This document shows positions 46,910-55,141 of a stretch of DNA of 64,000 nt, piece by piece. The DNA is from Caproicibacter fermentans (GTDB lineage: Bacteria > Bacillota > Clostridia > Oscillospirales > Acutalibacteraceae), in the NCBI RefSeq assembly GCF_009746625.1, contig NZ_VWXL01000100.1, positions 1 through 64,000 on the forward strand. The letters run 5' to 3'. The translations under genes and the position numbers were made by a program. The notes under the pieces are model-generated. The model saw only the letters and a list, made by a program, of their open reading frames with translations, was not told the DNA's origin and did no database searches. Numbering within the stretch: position 1 is the stretch's first letter; every line of letters starts with the position of its first letter.

Positions 46910-48093
46910 GCGAAAAATCCGCCGCCAGGAAAAAGGCGGGCTCAATCAACGCGAAGCAATACGGAATGCTGATTGCCCTAATTGTCATTTACCTGATTTT
47001 CACGCTGCTTTCAGGCGGGAAAAACGCAAGCCCGATGAATATTAACAACCTGTTCATGCAGAACAGTTACGTCGTGATTCTCGCGGTCGGCATGCTGCTC
47101 TGCGTACTGACCGGAAACGTCGACCTTTCCGTCGGCTCCGTGGTCGCCTTCACAGGGGCAATCTGCGCCATCTTTGTGCTCGACCTGGGGATGTCCATCC
47201 CGCTCGCGTTCCTTCTGGTGCTACTGTCCGGGGTGCTGATCGGCATGTGGCAGGGCGTGTTTATCGCCTACCTCCGGGTTCCGCCCTTCGTGGTCACGCT
47301 GGCGAACATGCTCATCTTCCGCGGACTGACCCTCGTCGTGCTGAACGGGCAGACCAAAGGGCCGCTGCCCGCCGGTTATGTGACCATCGGCGCCGGCTAT
47401 CTGCCGGAGATCAACACCTATTTTCTCGGCAGAACAAAAGTTGAGATGCTGTCCGTTCTCGCGGGTCTCGCGGGTTCGCTGCTCGCGATTTTCATGGAGG
47501 TCCGTTCCCAGCGAAAAAAGAGCTCCTACGGCTTTGCGGTCCCGCCTCTTTGGCAGACCGCCGCAAAGCTGGCGATCATTATCGTCATTATCAACTTCTT
47601 TACGGTTAAGCTCGCCCTGTACAACGGCCTTCCGGTCGTTCTGGCCATTATGCTGCTTCTGATCGTGATTTACACGTTCCTTACGGACAACACCGTGCCT
47701 GGGCGGCAGATCTACGCGGTCGGCGGCAACGCAAACGCCGCAAGGCTTTCCGGAATCAAAACGCAGCGCGTCATGTTCTGGATTTACACCAGCATGGGAC
47801 TGATGAGCGCGCTGGCCGGCATCGTGCTTTCCGCCCGGAACGCTTCGGCAACGCCGAAAGCCGGCGACGGCTTCGAGCTCGACGCCATCGCCGCCTGCTA
47901 CATCGGCGGCGCGGCCGCTCTGGGCGGAAGCGGAACCATTATGGGAGCCGTCGTCGGCGCTTTGATCATGGGCGTTCTAAACAACGGCATGTCCCTGATC
48001 GGCTGGTCCGTCGACGTTCAGAAAGTAGTCAAGGGGCTTGTCCTTCTCGGAGCCGTAACGGTCGACCTTCTTTCAAAAAAGAAAAACGCGTAA
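46906..48093 (+). CDS. Monosaccharide ABC transporter permease (GguB/MmsB-like)
   Basis: The 395-residue CUT2 permease has about ten hydrophobic helices and family signatures [39 protein letters not shown] and [19 protein letters not shown]. The long cytoplasmic insert with RSQRKKSS is typical of GguB-type members. It overlaps the ATPase gene by four bases. The sugar channelled is decided by the binding protein, presumably a pentose. Confidence 0.93.
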   Translation: MSEKSAARKKAGSINAKQYGMLIALIVIYLIFTLLSGGKNASPMNINNLFMQNSYVVILAVGMLLCVLTGNVDLSVGSVVAFTGAICAIFVLDLGMSIPLAFLLVLLSGVLIGMWQGVFIAYLRVPPFVVTLANMLIFRGLTLVVLNGQTKGPLPAGYVTIGAGYLPEINTYFLGRTKVEMLSVLAGLAGSLLAIFMEVRSQRKKSSYGFAVPPLWQTAAKLAIIIVIINFFTVKLALYNGLPVVLAIMLLLIVIYTFLTDNTVPGRQIYAVGGNANAARLSGIKTQRVMFWIYTSMGLMSALAGIVLSARNASATPKAGDGFELDAIAACYIGGAAALGGSGTIMGAVVGALIMGVLNNGMSLIGWSVDVQKVVKGLVLLGAVTVDLLSKKKNA

Positions 48094-48126
48094 GCTCCAG
48101 CGGTTTCCCCGCCGTCTGAAAGTCCT

Positions 48127-48162
48127 ACTTGTATTGACAATTAGAGAGCGATGAAGTATGAT
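48127..48162 (+). promoter_or_regulatory. AraR-type regulator promoter with AraR-like site
   Basis: TTGACA (48134-48139), 17-base spacer, TATGAT (48157-48162). The segment ACTTGTATTGACAATT (48127-48142) overlaps the -35 and has TTGT-N4-ACAA half-sites as in the Bacillus AraR operator, suggesting autoregulation. Confidence 0.65.
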
Positions 48163-48189
48163 GATTTTTGACTTTTAGGAGGCGGAAAC

Positions 48190-49260
48190 ATGTCCGATAT
48201 TCCAAAATACATGACTCTGGTAAACTGGATCCGGCAGAAGATAGAAACAAAAGAATTAAAATACGGGGATAAGCTCTACTCTGAAAATGAGCTGAGCAGC
48301 ATGTTTGAAATCAGCAGGCAGACGATCCGCCAGGCCATTAAGCTTCTGGAGCAGGAAAAGCTGCTGGAAAGCAGACAGGGAAGCGGAACCTACGTCGTGT
48401 TCGACCCTTCCGCAAGAAAGCCAAATATGACGATCGGCGTTGTAACCACCTATGTGGGCAGCTACATCTTCCCCAACATCATCAAGGGAATTGAAAAAGT
48501 CCTGACCGAAAACGGTTATTCCATGCAGTTGGCCTTTACCCACAACAAAGTGGAAAACGAGCGCAGCGTGATCTCCTCCATGCTGGGAAAGGGTGTCGAC
48601 GGCATGATTGTGGAACCGACCAAAAGCGGCCTGCCGAATCCGAATCTGGAGCTTTATCGAAAAATAAACGAAGACAAAATCCCAATGATTTTCATCAACA
48701 GTTTTTACCCGGCCCTAGATCTTCCGCACGTGTCGCTGAACGACTACAATGCCGGATTTCTGGCGGCCGACTGCCTGATCCGGAAGGGACACCGGCGGAT
48801 CGCCGGAATTTTCAAACTGGATGATTACCAGGGCCACCGGCGTTACGCGGGCTACGTCGACGCGCTGATCCGGTCGGGCCTGGGCCTGCGGGATGAGAAC
48901 GTTCTGTGGTACAGCACGGAGGATTTCTCTTCCCTTTCCGGCGACGCGAAACGGATCCTGTCGCGGATCGACGGCTGCACCTCCGTCGTCTGCTACAACG
49001 ATCAGATTGCGATCAGTCTGGTCAGTCTGCTGAAAAGTAGGGGGGTCGGCATCCCGGGCGACGTGTCCCTCATCGGGGTGGATAATTCCGATCTCGCCAC
49101 TCTGTGCGAGGTCCCGCTCACCAGCGTTTCTCATCCGAAGGAACTGCTGGGCGAGACGGCGGCGCGCAACCTTCTTCACCTGATTTCGGACCCACGTTTT
49201 TCCGCGACGGTCGAATTTGAGCCTGAGCTGATGGAGCGCTCCTCGGTAAAGCAGCTCTGA
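48190..49260 (+). CDS. araR: AraR-type GntR/LacI hybrid repressor
   Basis: The 356-residue regulator combines a GntR winged helix (residues 1-75: YMTLVNWIRQKIETKELKYGDKLYSENELSSMFEISRQTIRQAI, GSGTYV) with a LacI/GalR-type sugar-binding domain (IGVVTTYVGSYIFPNIIKGIE, SLIGVDNSDLATLCEVPLTSVSHP). This chimera is the AraR architecture, which represses arabinose genes until L-arabinose binds. AGGAGGCGGAAAC precedes ATG 48190. It follows the sugar importer and precedes a ribulokinase remnant, and AraR-like sites are present at three nearby promoters. The symbol rests on architecture and context. Confidence 0.85.
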   Translation: MSDIPKYMTLVNWIRQKIETKELKYGDKLYSENELSSMFEISRQTIRQAIKLLEQEKLLESRQGSGTYVVFDPSARKPNMTIGVVTTYVGSYIFPNIIKGIEKVLTENGYSMQLAFTHNKVENERSVISSMLGKGVDGMIVEPTKSGLPNPNLELYRKINEDKIPMIFINSFYPALDLPHVSLNDYNAGFLAADCLIRKGHRRIAGIFKLDDYQGHRRYAGYVDALIRSGLGLRDENVLWYSTEDFSSLSGDAKRILSRIDGCTSVVCYNDQIAISLVSLLKSRGVGIPGDVSLIGVDNSDLATLCEVPLTSVSHPKELLGETAARNLLHLISDPRFSATVEFEPELMERSSVKQL

Positions 49261-49308
49261 CGGATTCCCTTCCGGCCCGGAGCGTTTGCTTGGTGGAATG
49301 ATCGCACA

Positions 49309-49324
49309 AGTTGTCTGTATAACT
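49309..49324 (+). promoter_or_regulatory. AraR-like palindrome before the ribulokinase remnant
   Basis: AGTTGTCTGTATAACT is an interrupted palindrome that agrees with the Bacillus AraR operator at 11 of 16 positions by eye, with TTGT and A-rich half-sites. It lies 15 bases before the remnant's first recognisable codon. Confidence 0.45.
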
Positions 49325-49336
49325 TAAAAGTTAAGA

Positions 49337-49646
49337 AACTATGTCATCGGAGTGGACTTCGGCTCTTTTGTCGGGACGGCCGCTGCTGGCGGACGCGAAA
49401 ACGGAAGAGGAGATCGCCGCCTCCGTTTTCGCCTATCCTCCGGGGTCATGGTCCGGTCACTGCCCTGTGGGACAGAGCTGGGCCCTTCAGAACCCGCGGG
49501 ACTACCTGGACGTTCTGAGCCGCATCGTAAACGATGCGTTCGCCCGGGCGGGAGTGTCCGCCCGGTCCCCTGCACGCGGGGAATTGCGGCACGCCCGCGC
49601 TTCAATTATCCCGGTCCCGGGCAGGCGGTCTCGCAGCCTTTCCTGA
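49337..49646 (+). pseudogene. araB: L-ribulokinase remnant (araB), N-terminal fragment with frameshift
   Basis: Frame 49340 encodes YVIGVDFGS, the FGGY-kinase phosphate-1 motif; after a shift near 49370 the frame of 49341 continues with ADAKTEEEIAASVFAYP and SWALQNPRDYLDVL, which match ribulokinase N-termini (family: WALQHPADYIEVL). It decays after about residue 90 and no catalytic domain follows. No proper start codon is left. Ribulokinase phosphorylates L-ribulose in arabinose breakdown, so this fossil explains the AraR-type gene and pentose importer upstream. Confidence 0.75.
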
Positions 49647-49655
49647 AGTGCCGTT

Positions 49656-50309
49656 TCAGCTCACAATCACCGTCACGCTGGCACAACTGTTGGAAAGGGG
49701 GTCAATCGCGTAAACCGTCGCCGTGCCCGAAGCAACCGCGTGGATTTTACCGGAATCCCGGTCCACGGCGGCAACGGAGTCGGACGAGGAAATCCACAGC
49801 AGCGTGGAGGCGTTGACGGACGCGCCGTTCAGGGTGATTCCGCTCATTGTATTGTCTGAGCCGACGTTCAGGCTGACAGTCTGCTGAGGGAACACCAGCC
49901 CGACCTGATTGACAGAGATCGTCTTCGCCACACCGGAAGTACCCGAAACGGCGACCGGCATCACGGCGGAAACCCAGTTGCCGTTCACCGATTTTTTATA
50001 CCAGAAGCTGACCGTGGTAGACCCGGCGCTCACCGCCGTGACGACCACATGGTTTTTGCTGTCGATCGAAGCGCAGGCGACGGTGTCGTCCGCCACGCTC
50101 AGATGCAGAACCCCGAAATAGCTGTCGGAAATATAGCTGGTGTTTGCCGCCAGCGTCACATTTGAAAGATTCACAGTGGAAACCGCGCTTTCCGTCGTTG
50201 TAGCGAAAGCAGTGGTCACAGCCCATGTCGCAATTACAAAAGTGACGATCAGTACCGCGGCTGTCATCGGGATGATTTTTTTCAGGGCTCCGGTTCGCGC
50301 CAGATTCAT
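49656..50309 (-). CDS. Exported Ig-like (BIG2) domain protein
   Basis: The 217-residue protein starts at ATG 50309, nine bases after GAGGAG; a longer frame to 50423 runs into the ATPase gene. One N-terminal hydrophobic segment (about 12-35, IIPMTAAVLIVTFVIATWAV) acts as a signal or anchor. Two immunoglobulin-like repeats follow, each ending in the BIG2 pattern: SKNHVVVTAVSAGSTTVSFWY and DSGKIHAVASGTATVYAID. There are no enzymatic motifs. It is the last gene of a MacAB-like exporter operon, so it may be an extracytoplasmic accessory or an exported product. Confidence 0.8.
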   Translation of the reverse strand: MNLARTGALKKIIPMTAAVLIVTFVIATWAVTTAFATTTESAVSTVNLSNVTLAANTSYISDSYFGVLHLSVADDTVACASIDSKNHVVVTAVSAGSTTVSFWYKKSVNGNWVSAVMPVAVSGTSGVAKTISVNQVGLVFPQQTVSLNVGSDNTMSGITLNGASVNASTLLWISSSDSVAAVDRDSGKIHAVASGTATVYAIDPLSNSCASVTVIVS

Positions 50310-50337
50310 CTTAAGCACTCCTCTCTGTTTTTCGGTC

Positions 50338-51036
50338 TTATGCCAGCGCGACATCCGCCTCGTCGCCTTCAAAAAGCTCGCCGTCAATAATCTTGACAAT
50401 TCGCTTGGCGCTTTTGGCGACATGCAGGTCGTGCGTGATCATGACGATCGTATTGCCCATTTCGTTCAGCTGCTGAAACAGCCTGAGCACCTCTTCTCCC
50501 GTCGAACGGTCCAGCGCGCCGGTCGGTTCGTCGGCAAGCAGAAGCTTTGGGGAACCGACCAGCGCGCGCGCAATGGCGGTGCGCTGCTGCTGCCCGCCGG
50601 ACAGCTCGTTCGGTTTGTGGTCGGCGCGTTCCTTCATGCCGAGCAATTCCAGCTTCTCCATCGAAAGGCTTTCCGCCTCCTTTCGGGACATTCCGCGGAT
50701 CAGAAGCGGAATCATCGTGTTCTGAAGAACGGTGTACTTCTGAATCAGATGATATTTCTGAAAAATAAACCCGATCTGCTGGTTTCGAAGAATCGTAAGC
50801 TGTGCGTCATTCATTTTGTTTACAAACGATTCCGTCAGCCAATATTCTCCCTCCTGAAACCGGTCCATACATCCGATGATATTCATCAGCGTGCTTTTTC
50901 CGGAGCCGGAAGGCCCTAAAATCGCAAGATACTCGCCTTCCAGAACCTCCAGAGAGATCCCTTTGAGGACTTCCAGCCGGTTTTCACCCTGATTGTAAAA
51001 CTTTCTGATCTTCTGCATTTGAATGACCTGTTCCAA
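50338..51036 (-). CDS. MacB/LolD-type ABC transporter ATPase
   Basis: The 232-residue ATPase starts at TTG 51036 after AAGGAGGGACGGCT. It has Walker [11 protein letters not shown]-loop FIFQKYHLI, signature [15 protein letters not shown] and Walker [13 protein letters not shown], with the H-loop in MITHDLHVA. It belongs to the MacB/LolD group that powers FtsX-like permeases rather than substrate transport through a channel. It partners the FtsX-like permease at 51787 and the adaptor at 53175. In Gram-negatives MacB is a single fused protein; here ATPase and permease are separate, as usual in Gram-positives. Confidence 0.94.
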   Translation of the reverse strand: MEQVIQMQKIRKFYNQGENRLEVLKGISLEVLEGEYLAILGPSGSGKSTLMNIIGCMDRFQEGEYWLTESFVNKMNDAQLTILRNQQIGFIFQKYHLIQKYTVLQNTMIPLLIRGMSRKEAESLSMEKLELLGMKERADHKPNELSGGQQQRTAIARALVGSPKLLLADEPTGALDRSTGEEVLRLFQQLNEMGNTIVMITHDLHVAKSAKRIVKIIDGELFEGDEADVALA

Positions 51037-51051
51037 AGCCGTCCCTCCTTT

Positions 51052-51771
51052 TCAGGCCGATTCCGACAGAACCGCAACCTTTACAATTCCCTGCGTTCCG
51101 TCGCTGAGCGTTTTTTCCGTAATCTGCAGGATCATTCCTTTCGTAATGCTGGAAAAATCCCGCGTCCTTTGGGTCGTCATCGCGGTCCCCGCGCCCTGAG
51201 CAGACCCGGACTTGCCGCCCGGCGTTGAGTCGGACCGACCGGGGAGTTCCCCTCCCCCGGTCGGTGCGCCTCCCTTTGCTTCGCTCTGGGAATTCCCCGT
51301 GCCGCCGCTCGATGCCCCGCTTTTTGTTCCTCCCATGGTAAGGGACAGGCCGACCGGAATCAGCACGGTCTGCGTTTCACCGGTCAAAGTGATCAGGCCC
51401 GAAGACGTTCCTTCCGCTTTCGATGAAGCCGACGAAGAAGAGGAGGGCTCCGCGGACGAAGGCGCGGAGCTTGATGAGCTTTCCCGGCTCGACGCGGAAC
51501 TGCCGCTCCTCTTTCTTCCCCCCGAACCGGACGACCCGGACCGCGCCGAACCGCTTTTCTCTCCGGAGCCGCTGAGGGTGCCGATCGCAAGCGTCACCTG
51601 GTTCCCGACAACCGACGTCACTTTACCGACGATCTGAGTCTGTGAAGAGCTGTCCTTGGACATTTTTCCAGTCTCAACGCTGTCGGCGCCGCCCGCCTTG
51701 GAACAGGCCGCGAGGGAAACCAACAGTAACGCGGCGCAAAGAACGGCGCAAAATTTATTTTGAAATTTCAT
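51052..51771 (-). CDS. Low-complexity Ser/Gly-rich lipoprotein of the exporter operon
   Basis: The 239-residue protein has a lipobox LAAC (Cys23) and lies between the permease and ATPase genes. Residues about 68-120 and 148-195 are Ser/Gly/Ala-rich (SSRESSSSSAPSSAEPSSSS; SGGTGNSQSEAKGGA). Short ordered segments flank them: IVGKVTSVVGNQVTLAIGTL and GLITLTGETQTVLIPVGLSL, with a final ITKGMILQITEKTLSDG; together they look like a repeated small beta-domain. I do not recognise a family. It may be the surface-exposed partner or cargo of the adaptor/permease. Confidence 0.75.
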   Translation of the reverse strand: MKFQNKFCAVLCAALLLVSLAACSKAGGADSVETGKMSKDSSSQTQIVGKVTSVVGNQVTLAIGTLSGSGEKSGSARSGSSGSGGRKRSGSSASSRESSSSSAPSSAEPSSSSSASSKAEGTSSGLITLTGETQTVLIPVGLSLTMGGTKSGASSGGTGNSQSEAKGGAPTGGGELPGRSDSTPGGKSGSAQGAGTAMTTQRTRDFSSITKGMILQITEKTLSDGTQGIVKVAVLSESA

Positions 51772-51786
51772 GGAAAATCATTCCTC

Positions 51787-53178
51787 CTATTCCTGTGTCA
51801 GGGCTTCAATGGGCATCAGGGCGGCCGCCTTCCATGCCGGGTAAAATCCAAAGATCGTCCCCGTTCCGACCGCAAAGATCATGGAATAGACCGCGCTGGC
51901 CGCGACAGGCTCCACCGTCATGCCGCTGAGGCGCACAAGCGGAATCAGCGCGAAGCCGGAAAGCACGCCCAGCAGCCCGCCGAAAACGCTGATAAAGGTG
52001 GCTTCCAGCAAAAACTGCAGCAAAATCACCCGTTTGGAGCTTCCCAGCGCTTTCAGAATGCCGATTTCCTGCGTTCGCTCCTTCACGGAAACGAACATGA
52101 CATTCATGATTCCGATCCCGCCGACAATAAAGACGATTGCCGCCACAATCATCAGCAGCATGGACAGCGTTTTCGCGGAAGAGGTCGCGGACTCCAGCGT
52201 ACTGCCGGCGTCGGTAACGTTAAAGGCGTTCTCCTTGACATTGGAATGATTCTCCATTAAAACGGCTTTGATTTCCGTAATCTTATCGGAGACCGAGTTC
52301 ACGTCGGACGCAATGGCCATAATCTGAGGGTCGGCGCTCTTCCCATAAATATACTTTGCCGCCGTCTGATACGGAACGAAAATGGAATCATCCGGGCTGG
52401 TCCCAGAAGAGACCGAGCCCATTTCGTTGAGAACTCCCACAATTTCGTACTTTTTCCCTTCGATTGAGACGCTGTCGCCATACGCGGAGTACGCGCTTCC
52501 GAAGATCGTCTGCGCGAGCGTGTAGCCGATGACGGCCACCTTGCTCTTGTCTTCGTTATCCTCGTCGGTGATAAACTCGCCCTCAAGAAGATCAAGATTG
52601 CACATCTCCTGATATTCGCTTCCCACGCCGGCCACCGTTTCGTCGGTCTCTTCCGTCAGGTCTCCGCCGTCTACGGAGCTGGTGCCCGTCGTGTAAATGG
52701 ATACGCTTGATAAGCCGGACACCAGGGACGCAATATCCTGTTCATCGGACTCGGTCAGCGTAACCGCTTTGCCGCCGGTACCGCCGCCCCCCATCCCGCC
52801 GAAGCCTCCGAAGCCTCCGCTTCCCCCGCTTCTTCGGGTGCCGCCGCTGCGGTTTCCGTTTGCTCCGCCCGGCGTCCCGCCCGGCATACCCCCGCCGGGG
52901 AATCCGCCGCCAAAGCCGCCCATCATCTGATCCTGCATCTGAGCCTCGGTGCTGGCGGCCACATTGATCGAACCCGCGTTCAGGGTTTTATATTCGTTCT
53001 GCACTTCCACCTCGCCGCCGTGGCCGACGGCAATAACCAGAATAATGGTTGCGGAACCGACGATGACGCCCAGGGAAGTCAGAAAAACCTTAAATTTGCT
53101 TTCCATAATGTTGATCCAGACCAGGTGCATAATTTCGCCGATGCGCATTTGGCCCATGGATAGTTTCTGCTTTGTCAT
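51787..53178 (-). CDS. MacB-like FtsX permease with Gly-rich insert
   Basis: The 463-residue permease has four transmembrane helices (about 30-52, 340-365, 390-420, 430-455) and a large extracytoplasmic MacB-type domain between helices 1 and 2. Residues 87-136 are an unusual Gly-rich insert (GGFGGGFPGGGMPGG, then GGSGGFGGFGGMGGGG) in that domain. The late segment IVAAIVFIVGGIGIMNVMFVSVKERTQEIGILKALG is the FtsX signature. Its start overlaps the adaptor stop by four bases. With the ATPase at 50338 it would form a mechanotransmission exporter for peptides, antibiotics or lipoproteins. Confidence 0.92.
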   Translation of the reverse strand: MTKQKLSMGQMRIGEIMHLVWINIMESKFKVFLTSLGVIVGSATIILVIAVGHGGEVEVQNEYKTLNAGSINVAASTEAQMQDQMMGGFGGGFPGGGMPGGTPGGANGNRSGGTRRSGGSGGFGGFGGMGGGGTGGKAVTLTESDEQDIASLVSGLSSVSIYTTGTSSVDGGDLTEETDETVAGVGSEYQEMCNLDLLEGEFITDEDNEDKSKVAVIGYTLAQTIFGSAYSAYGDSVSIEGKKYEIVGVLNEMGSVSSGTSPDDSIFVPYQTAAKYIYGKSADPQIMAIASDVNSVSDKITEIKAVLMENHSNVKENAFNVTDAGSTLESATSSAKTLSMLLMIVAAIVFIVGGIGIMNVMFVSVKERTQEIGILKALGSSKRVILLQFLLEATFISVFGGLLGVLSGFALIPLVRLSGMTVEPVAASAVYSMIFAVGTGTIFGFYPAWKAAALMPIEALTQE

Positions 53179-55010
53179 TTCCCGCTCACCGTGCTTTCCG
53201 CCAGAACGGTCTCTCCCTTCTCAAGTCCGCTGGTGATTTCCACATAGGTTCCGTCCGAAAAACCTGTTTTCACTGTCTTTTTCGAAGTGCTTCCGTCCGC
53301 GTTTTTCACAAGCACGCTTGAAACGCCGTCCCGAAAGGTCACGGCCCTGTTGCTGACATACAGAACATTCTTGGCTTCGTGCTGAATCACCGTGGCCTCG
53401 CCGCTCATTCCGTCGTAAACCGTTCCGATGTCTGAAACCTTTTCGGTGCTTTTTACCACGACGGTATAGGTGACGGAAGAGGAACCGCTGCGCGCCGGTT
53501 GCGCCGTAATGCTGTCGACCTCCGCGCCGAGCGTCTGCCCGTCATAGGCGGAAAGGCTGATGGAAGCCTCCTGCCCCACACTGACACTGGTGATGTCGTC
53601 CTCGGAAACCGATACGGAAACGGAGACGGAGTCGTTCCCGGAGATGGTCATGACGGTATCGTTCGCCGTAACGCTTTCGCCGCCCGTATAGGAAACGCTT
53701 GCAACCACGCCGTCGCAGGGACTGGCTACAATCCCGTTGTTGGAAAGAGCGCTGTTGATCTCGTCCATCTGCCGCTGCAGCTTGTCATAGGAATTCTGAG
53801 CCACCGTAACCGCCTCTTTCAGCTGGCTGACGGTCAGTTGATAAGTCGCGGCGGCATTGTTCGCGGTATTCAGGTCCGTTTCTTCCGTCTGTCTGGCGGC
53901 AACGGACGAGATTTCCGCGCTTTTCTGCGCTTTCTCCAGATTGTACCGGTCGTTCTCAACCGTCGCTTCCAGAGAAGCCACCTTATCGTCGATCTCCGTC
54001 TGCGACATTTCCGAACTGCTTGACTTGTATTTCTCATCAAACGTTTCCTTATAATCGCTGTAAGCGGAGGAGTAATTGTTATATTCCGCGGTATACTGCG
54101 CAACTTTGTCCTCCAGCGCTTTCTGCTGCGTGATAATCGTGTTGGCAATGGAGTCGTTGTATGCGTCGAACGCGTCGCGGTCCTCGTCCAGAATATCATC
54201 CCACTCGTCCGCGTCATAGCCGTCGATGGTCGTATCGCCCCTTTTCGCGGCAAGATATTTCTGCTCGTCGGTATCCACAGTGGATTTCAGGCTGGTATAG
54301 GTGCTGATGACGCTGCTGTTGTCGTCCTCATAGTTGCTCAGCTGCGTTTCATAGCTTGTTTTACAGCTTTCGGCGTCATCCATCCATTTTTTTAGCTTCT
54401 GCAGCTTTTCGTTATCAGCCGGCCAGCTTTTTTGCAGCTCCTTGTATTCGTTCAGGCTTTTCTGGTCATTCTTCAGCGTTGTCTGCGCGGACGAGATATT
54501 GTGCGCGATTTCCGCCTCCGCCAGTTCCTCCGTAATCGGCGCGGAGGTTGCAAGATATTTGTTCGAATCATAAGTGATTTTTGCAGTTTCCAGCTTCGCC
54601 TGCTGGTCGTTGATCGCGGACTGGAGGGACACCTTGGCCTCCTCCAGCTTTTCCCTTGTATCCGCGCTTCCGTCGGCCACGCTGTCCATATCGAGCTGAA
54701 GAACGGGGTCTCCCTTTTTCACCGTCGTGCCGGATTTGACCAGAACAGAGGTGATTTTTACATCGACTGGGAGCGAGACGGTCTCATCATCCAGGGCAAC
54801 CGTTCCGGATTCCGTCGTGCCGACCGTGACGTTTCCGTCCGCAACGGTGTATTCCCGGTAAGACGGTTCCGTTTTTGCGGATTTCCCCTTCCATATCATA
54901 AAAATCGCGATCAGAATTCCTACCGCCGCCACGACTCCGACTGTCACAAGGATGGCAATCCGCTTGTGAAGTTTTGCAAAATCTTTCACCGTTCCTATTT
55001 TCCCCTGCAT
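53175..55010 (-). CDS. MacA-like membrane-fusion adaptor with long coiled coil
   Basis: The 611-residue protein starts at ATG 55010, eight bases after GGAGG (a TTG abuts it). One membrane anchor (about 17-38), then a lipoyl half-motif (VTVGTTESGTVALDDETVSLPV), a helical hairpin of nearly 300 residues (about 105-385, rich in Glu, Lys, Ser, Asp), and the second lipoyl half (SPCDGVVASVSYTGGESV) with beta-barrel domains. Typical adaptors are 350-450 residues, so the hairpin is long. It presumably spans the cell wall and delivers substrate to or from the FtsX-type permease encoded next. Confidence 0.9.
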   Translation of the reverse strand: MQGKIGTVKDFAKLHKRIAILVTVGVVAAVGILIAIFMIWKGKSAKTEPSYREYTVADGNVTVGTTESGTVALDDETVSLPVDVKITSVLVKSGTTVKKGDPVLQLDMDSVADGSADTREKLEEAKVSLQSAINDQQAKLETAKITYDSNKYLATSAPITEELAEAEIAHNISSAQTTLKNDQKSLNEYKELQKSWPADNEKLQKLKKWMDDAESCKTSYETQLSNYEDDNSSVISTYTSLKSTVDTDEQKYLAAKRGDTTIDGYDADEWDDILDEDRDAFDAYNDSIANTIITQQKALEDKVAQYTAEYNNYSSAYSDYKETFDEKYKSSSSEMSQTEIDDKVASLEATVENDRYNLEKAQKSAEISSVAARQTEETDLNTANNAAATYQLTVSQLKEAVTVAQNSYDKLQRQMDEINSALSNNGIVASPCDGVVASVSYTGGESVTANDTVMTISGNDSVSVSVSVSEDDITSVSVGQEASISLSAYDGQTLGAEVDSITAQPARSGSSSVTYTVVVKSTEKVSDIGTVYDGMSGEATVIQHEAKNVLYVSNRAVTFRDGVSSVLVKNADGSTSKKTVKTGFSDGTYVEITSGLEKGETVLAESTVSGK

Positions 55011-55110
55011 CAACAGAACCTCCGATTCTTCCGATCCCTAATACTGGAATTTGTTTCTAATGTTACTGGAAGAATATGAGTAAAGATTGAAATGCAAATG
55101 AGAAAAGCAT

Positions 55111-55141
55111 GAAAAAAGCCGAACCGTTACGGTTCGGCTTT
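55111..55141 (-). terminator. Terminator overlapping the kinase stop codon
   Basis: On the minus strand AAAGCCGAACCG and CGGTTCGGCTTT form a 12-bp stem whose three-base loop is the TAA stop of the kinase gene (55127-55129). A T-run follows. It separates the two-component genes from the exporter operon. Confidence 0.9.
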
